DNA from: Mucilaginibacter limnophilus
Lineage (GTDB): Bacteria; Bacteroidota; Bacteroidia; Sphingobacteriales; Sphingobacteriaceae
Assembly: GCF_004005815.1 (NCBI RefSeq)
Contig: NZ_SACK01000001.1
Span: forward strand, 744,001-808,000
Reading direction: 5' to 3'
DNA length: 64,000 bases
The notes beneath the pieces were generated by a model. It saw nothing but the letters and a program-made list of their open reading frames with translations. It did no database searches and was not told the origin of the DNA. Below, in pieces: positions 62,996 through 64,000 of the stretch. How positions within the stretch are numbered: the first letter of the stretch is position 1; the number at the start of each line of letters is the position of its first letter. A program made the translations under genes and the position numbers.

Positions 62996-64000
62996 ATGAA
63001 ACTACAAATTATTGATGTTCTGATTTTGCTTGCCTACCTGGCAACAATGGTAATTATTGGTTTTTGGCTGCGGAAAAAAGCAAGCGCTAATAAAGACAGT
63101 TACTTGATGGGCGGTAAATCGCTGCCATGGTATATGCTTGGTTTGAGTGACGCGTCGGACATGTTTGATATAAGCGGTACCATGTGGATGGTGGCGCTGT
63201 GCTTTGTATATGGTTTTAAAAGTATTTGGATACCATGGTTGTGGCCGGTATTTAACCAGGTATTCATGATGATGTTCCTGAGTAAATGGCTTCGCCGCAG
63301 CAATGCCAATACCGGCGCCGAATGGCTGCAAACACGTTTCGGTAAAGCAGGGCCGGGCGTAAAAGCGTCACATATTATTGTAATAGCATTCGCCTTAATT
63401 GGGTGCCTTGGCTTTATGGCTTACGGCTTTGTCGGTTTAGGTAAATTTGTCGAGATATTCATTCCGTGGAATATCATTAAACCTTATGTGCCATTTGATG
63501 TAAGCGCCGGATATGTGCCTCATTTTTACGGAATTGTATTCACCGTTATCGCCATGTTTTATTCAATACTTGGCGGTATGCACAGTATTGTATTGGGCGA
63601 TGTGATAAAATATATGGTGATGATAGTAGCATGTCTGGCCGTGGGTATAATTGCCTGGCAGCATATGGACGGGCAAAAGCTCAATATACCTACGGGCTGG
63701 AACAACCCATTCTTCGGCTGGAAGCTTGATCTTGATTGGTCGGGATCAATACCCGATGCCGGTAAAAAAATAGCCGAGGATGGTTTCGGACTGTTTGGTA
63801 TATTCTTTATGATGATGCTGCTTAAAGGCGTTTTTGCATCACTAGCCGGCCCTGCACCTAATTACGATATGCAAAAAGTACTTAGTACACGCAGCCCCAA
63901 AGATGCCAGCAAAATGACAGGTTTTGTAAGTATTATCCTGTTGCCTGTCCGTTATTCATTGGTAGTTGGTCTTACCGTACTGGCATTATTATACTACAAT
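62996..64000 (+). CDS. Sodium:solute symporter, N-terminal part
   Basis: A gene cut by the right edge; 335 codons are visible from the ATG at 62996 (MKLQIIDVLILLAYLATMVI). The visible part has about eight transmembrane helices of the SSS family fold. Family segments include NKDSYLMGGKSLPWYMLGLS near residue 35, NTGAEWLQTRFG near 105 and FYSILGGMHSIVLGDVIKYM near 190, all close to SGLT/proline-type sodium symporters. Such carriers often follow Bacteroidota glycan loci and import the released monosaccharide. An arabinose- or glucose-like substrate is possible here but cannot be read from the sequence. Confidence 0.88.
   Translation, partial: MKLQIIDVLILLAYLATMVIIGFWLRKKASANKDSYLMGGKSLPWYMLGLSDASDMFDISGTMWMVALCFVYGFKSIWIPWLWPVFNQVFMMMFLSKWLRRSNANTGAEWLQTRFGKAGPGVKASHIIVIAFALIGCLGFMAYGFVGLGKFVEIFIPWNIIKPYVPFDVSAGYVPHFYGIVFTVIAMFYSILGGMHSIVLGDVIKYMVMIVACLAVGIIAWQHMDGQKLNIPTGWNNPFFGWKLDLDWSGSIPDAGKKIAEDGFGLFGIFFMMMLLKGVFASLAGPAPNYDMQKVLSTRSPKDASKMTGFVSIILLPVRYSLVVGLTVLALLYYN

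Noticed and set aside
1..64000. CRISPR arrays, rRNA genes, insertion sequences and phage genes
   Set aside because: Looked for by eye. No repeat-spacer pattern, rRNA, transposase or phage structural gene was recognised, apart from the possible recombinase scrap near 13.6 kb.

Overview
The window looks like chromosome from a Bacteroidota of the Sphingobacteriaceae type, close to Mucilaginibacter or Pedobacter; this placement is inferred, not tested. The reasons are three SusC/SusD pairs, a type III glutamine synthetase, two SusR-like (DUF6377) regulators, TAnnTTTG-type -7 promoter boxes, few Shine-Dalgarno sequences, and many Bacteroidota-type lipoproteins.

Layout. 0-13.6 kb is mostly housekeeping: the 5' part of purM (minus strand, cut by the window edge), a CLC chloride channel with CBS domains, a tandem universal stress protein, glutamine synthetase III divergent from a beta-barrel porin, a DUF4468-like protein, a TonB protein, purL (TTG start), a palindromic dispersed-type repeat, a VOC protein, the tRNA methyltransferase TrmN6, a phosphoesterase, RNase HI and tRNA-His(GTG). 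A probable recombinase remnant lies beside the tRNA. 13.9-19 kb is a cell-surface glycan block: a GH1-like hydrolase, a glycosyltransferase, UDP-galactopyranose mutase, and a decayed gene for a GH1-like/RmlD fusion protein. 19-25 kb is one 2044-residue alpha-2-macroglobulin-like protein with a thioester motif and an internal TonB-receptor plug-like segment.

25.5-36.4 kb is an accessory island: SusC, SusD, a small lipid-binding-like lipoprotein and a larger lipoprotein on the minus strand; an NTF2-like secreted protein, a LytS-type histidine kinase and a LytTR response regulator on the plus strand; and a cupin. Its most notable feature is a set of intergenic elements with TCGA-type cores repeated at 20-bp (sometimes 10-bp) spacing. 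They lie about 40-100 bp upstream of nearly every transcription unit in the island. I read them as candidate operators of the LytTR regulator, which would make the island one self-contained regulon.

36.7-38.9 kb holds yiaA and an unrecognised helical protein. 39-53.6 kb is a polysaccharide utilisation locus: a GH27 enzyme, a SusR-like regulator, SusC, SusD and two GH31 enzymes. 53.6-64 kb is a second locus: another SusR-like regulator, a GH43 lipoprotein, SusC, SusD, a small membrane-anchored protein and a sodium:solute symporter cut by the right edge. In each locus the outer-membrane SusC/D pair would import glycans, the glycosidases would trim them, and the membrane-bound SusR-like protein would switch on the divergent operon. 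Many operon ends carry clear hairpin terminators. No rRNA, CRISPR array or intact insertion sequence was seen.
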